A stretch of 64,000 bases of DNA from Anaerolineales bacterium (GTDB lineage: Bacteria > Chloroflexota > Anaerolineae > Anaerolineales > Villigracilaceae). Position numbers and translations under genes: made by a program. This document shows positions 63,310 through 64,000 of this stretch, piece after piece. Under the pieces are notes generated by a model. The model did not search any database and was not told the DNA's origin. It saw only the letters and a list, made by a program, of their open reading frames with translations. Where the stretch lies: contig JACZJC010000049.1 of the NCBI GenBank assembly GCA_014860745.1, forward strand, positions 1 to 64,000, given 5' to 3'. Numbering within the stretch: the first letter of the stretch is position 1; each line of letters opens with the position of its first letter.

Positions 63310-64000
63310 TTACTGAACAACCTGGTCCAGATATTTCAAACCAGAACCCGTATTGAATATAACGATCTTTTCGTCCGGTTTTACCCACTTCTGTTTTACC
63401 AATTCTTCGAGCGCGGCGAGGCAGGCGGCGCCTTCGGGGGCGGCGAAGATGCCTTCCATGGCGGCCAGTTTTTTCTGGGCCTGCATCAATGCCTCATCGC
63501 TGACGGCTACCGCTGTGCCGTTGCTTTCGCGGATGTTGGAGAGAATGATCCGGTCGGCGAAGCTCTTCGGTACTCGCAAGCCGGATGCCACAGTTTGGGC
63601 GCCCGGCCAAAAGTCACAGAATGAGGCGCCTGCATGGAAGGCTTTCGGAATTGGAGCACATCCTTCTGCTTGCACAGAAATTATGCGCGGACGTTTTGTA
63701 TCTGCAAGCCAGCCGAGGGTTTCCATCTCGGCAAAGGCTTTCCACATGCCGACGAGTCCAGTCCCGCCGCCGGTGGGGTAGAGGATCACATCGGGCAAGG
63801 TCCAATCGAAGGCTTCCGCGAGTTCGTAGCCCATGATTTTTTTGCCTTCAACGCGGTAGGGTTCCTTGAAGGTGGAGACATCGAACCAGCCTTCTTCGCG
63901 CGCCTTGATGCCTGCCATCTTCGCCGCATCGCTGATGAGGCCGTCCACAAGGATCACTTCTGCGCCTGCAATGCGGCTTTCCTGAATGTTTGCGTTGGGC
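63310..64000 (-). CDS. thrC: Threonine synthase, C-terminal part (5' end outside window)
   Basis: The frame stays open to the right edge (PNANIQESRIAGAEVILVDG before the GTG used in the ORF track), so the gene is truncated by the window. About 229 residues are visible. The PLP-fold type II phosphate-binding loop is LYPTGGGTGLVGMWKAF. APEGAACLAALEELV and the final IFNTGSGLKYLD are typical of threonine synthase. It converts O-phosphohomoserine to threonine with PLP; the Schiff-base Lys lies outside the window. Threonine dehydratase and similar enzymes are less likely because of the tail motif. Confidence 0.88.
   Translation of the reverse strand, partial: PNANIQESRIAGAEVILVDGLISDAAKMAGIKAREEGWFDVSTFKEPYRVEGKKIMGYELAEAFDWTLPDVILYPTGGGTGLVGMWKAFAEMETLGWLADTKRPRIISVQAEGCAPIPKAFHAGASFCDFWPGAQTVASGLRVPKSFADRIILSNIRESNGTAVAVSDEALMQAQKKLAAMEGIFAAPEGAACLAALEELVKQKWVKPDEKIVIFNTGSGLKYLDQVVQ

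Noticed and set aside
1-64000. tRNA and rRNA genes
   Set aside because: I looked through the intergenic stretches for cloverleaf or rRNA-like sequence and found none I could support; a covariance-model scan would be decisive.

Overview
The window looks like a chromosomal segment of an uncultured or little-studied member of the Chloroflexota, most likely class Anaerolineae. This is an inference from the general look of the proteins, the many large GT39-type membrane proteins with Thr/Pro-rich extracytoplasmic segments, the moderate GC content, and the heavy load of heptamer repeats and palindromic micro-elements. No rRNA or tRNA gene was recognised, so the placement is unproven. No CRISPR array was seen.

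Region by region. (1) 1-9647 is an accessory region. It holds the 3' end of a HerA-type ATPase gene, an AbrB/PIN toxin-antitoxin pair followed by a decayed second copy of the herA 3' end, an AT-rich three-gene module (DGQHR protein, unrecognised protein, DNA adenine methylase), and a convergent AT-rich operon built around a membrane-anchored phosphoribosyltransferase-like protein. That operon contains a 31-aa membrane peptide absent from the ORF track. A MNT/HEPN/DUF2283 operon and a broken REP-associated transposase between two copies of a hairpin repeat follow. (2) 9.6-30 kb is mostly housekeeping and envelope genes: OsmC, YhhN, YdcZ, a GHKL ATPase with a Lys-rich partner, a GT39-like protein, PolX, Prs, ferritin, a GNAT acetyltransferase, a histidine kinase with a repeat protein, RadC, acylphosphatase, an MA-type peptidase and an AEC transporter. 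(3) 30-49 kb holds MiaB, a Flp-like pilin, two NarL-type two-component systems, several large GT39-like membrane proteins, a YHYH lipoprotein, GtrA, RsmG and a DUF4349 lipoprotein. (4) 49-64 kb holds a metallophosphoesterase, CoaBC, and a complete aromatic amino-acid operon (aroH-aroF-tyrA-aroA-aroE-aroC-aroKB-aroQ). An esterase, an MFS transporter, an MBL hydrolase, a quinate-dehydrogenase-like protein and the C-terminal part of threonine synthase complete it.

How the genes work together. The aro operon encodes all seven shikimate steps plus chorismate mutase and prephenate dehydrogenase. It is preceded by a sigma70-type promoter, a 25-codon leader peptide with eight aromatic residues in a ten-residue stretch, and a strong terminator hairpin, which together look like a classical transcription attenuator. 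The accessory island carries at least two multi-gene cassettes (1450-5423 and 5456-7330) that I cannot assign to a described system and that are the best candidates for new defence or modification systems.

Repeat biology is prominent. Heptamer tandem repeats have been fixed inside tyrA, aroA, aroE and aroC, and palindromic micro-elements are inserted in frame in aroE and aroKB. Inverted pairs of a GGTGGTCGAGTAG family sit in four intergenic spots, and a second hairpin family flanks the transposase gene. All function calls come from reading motifs by eye; no database search was possible.
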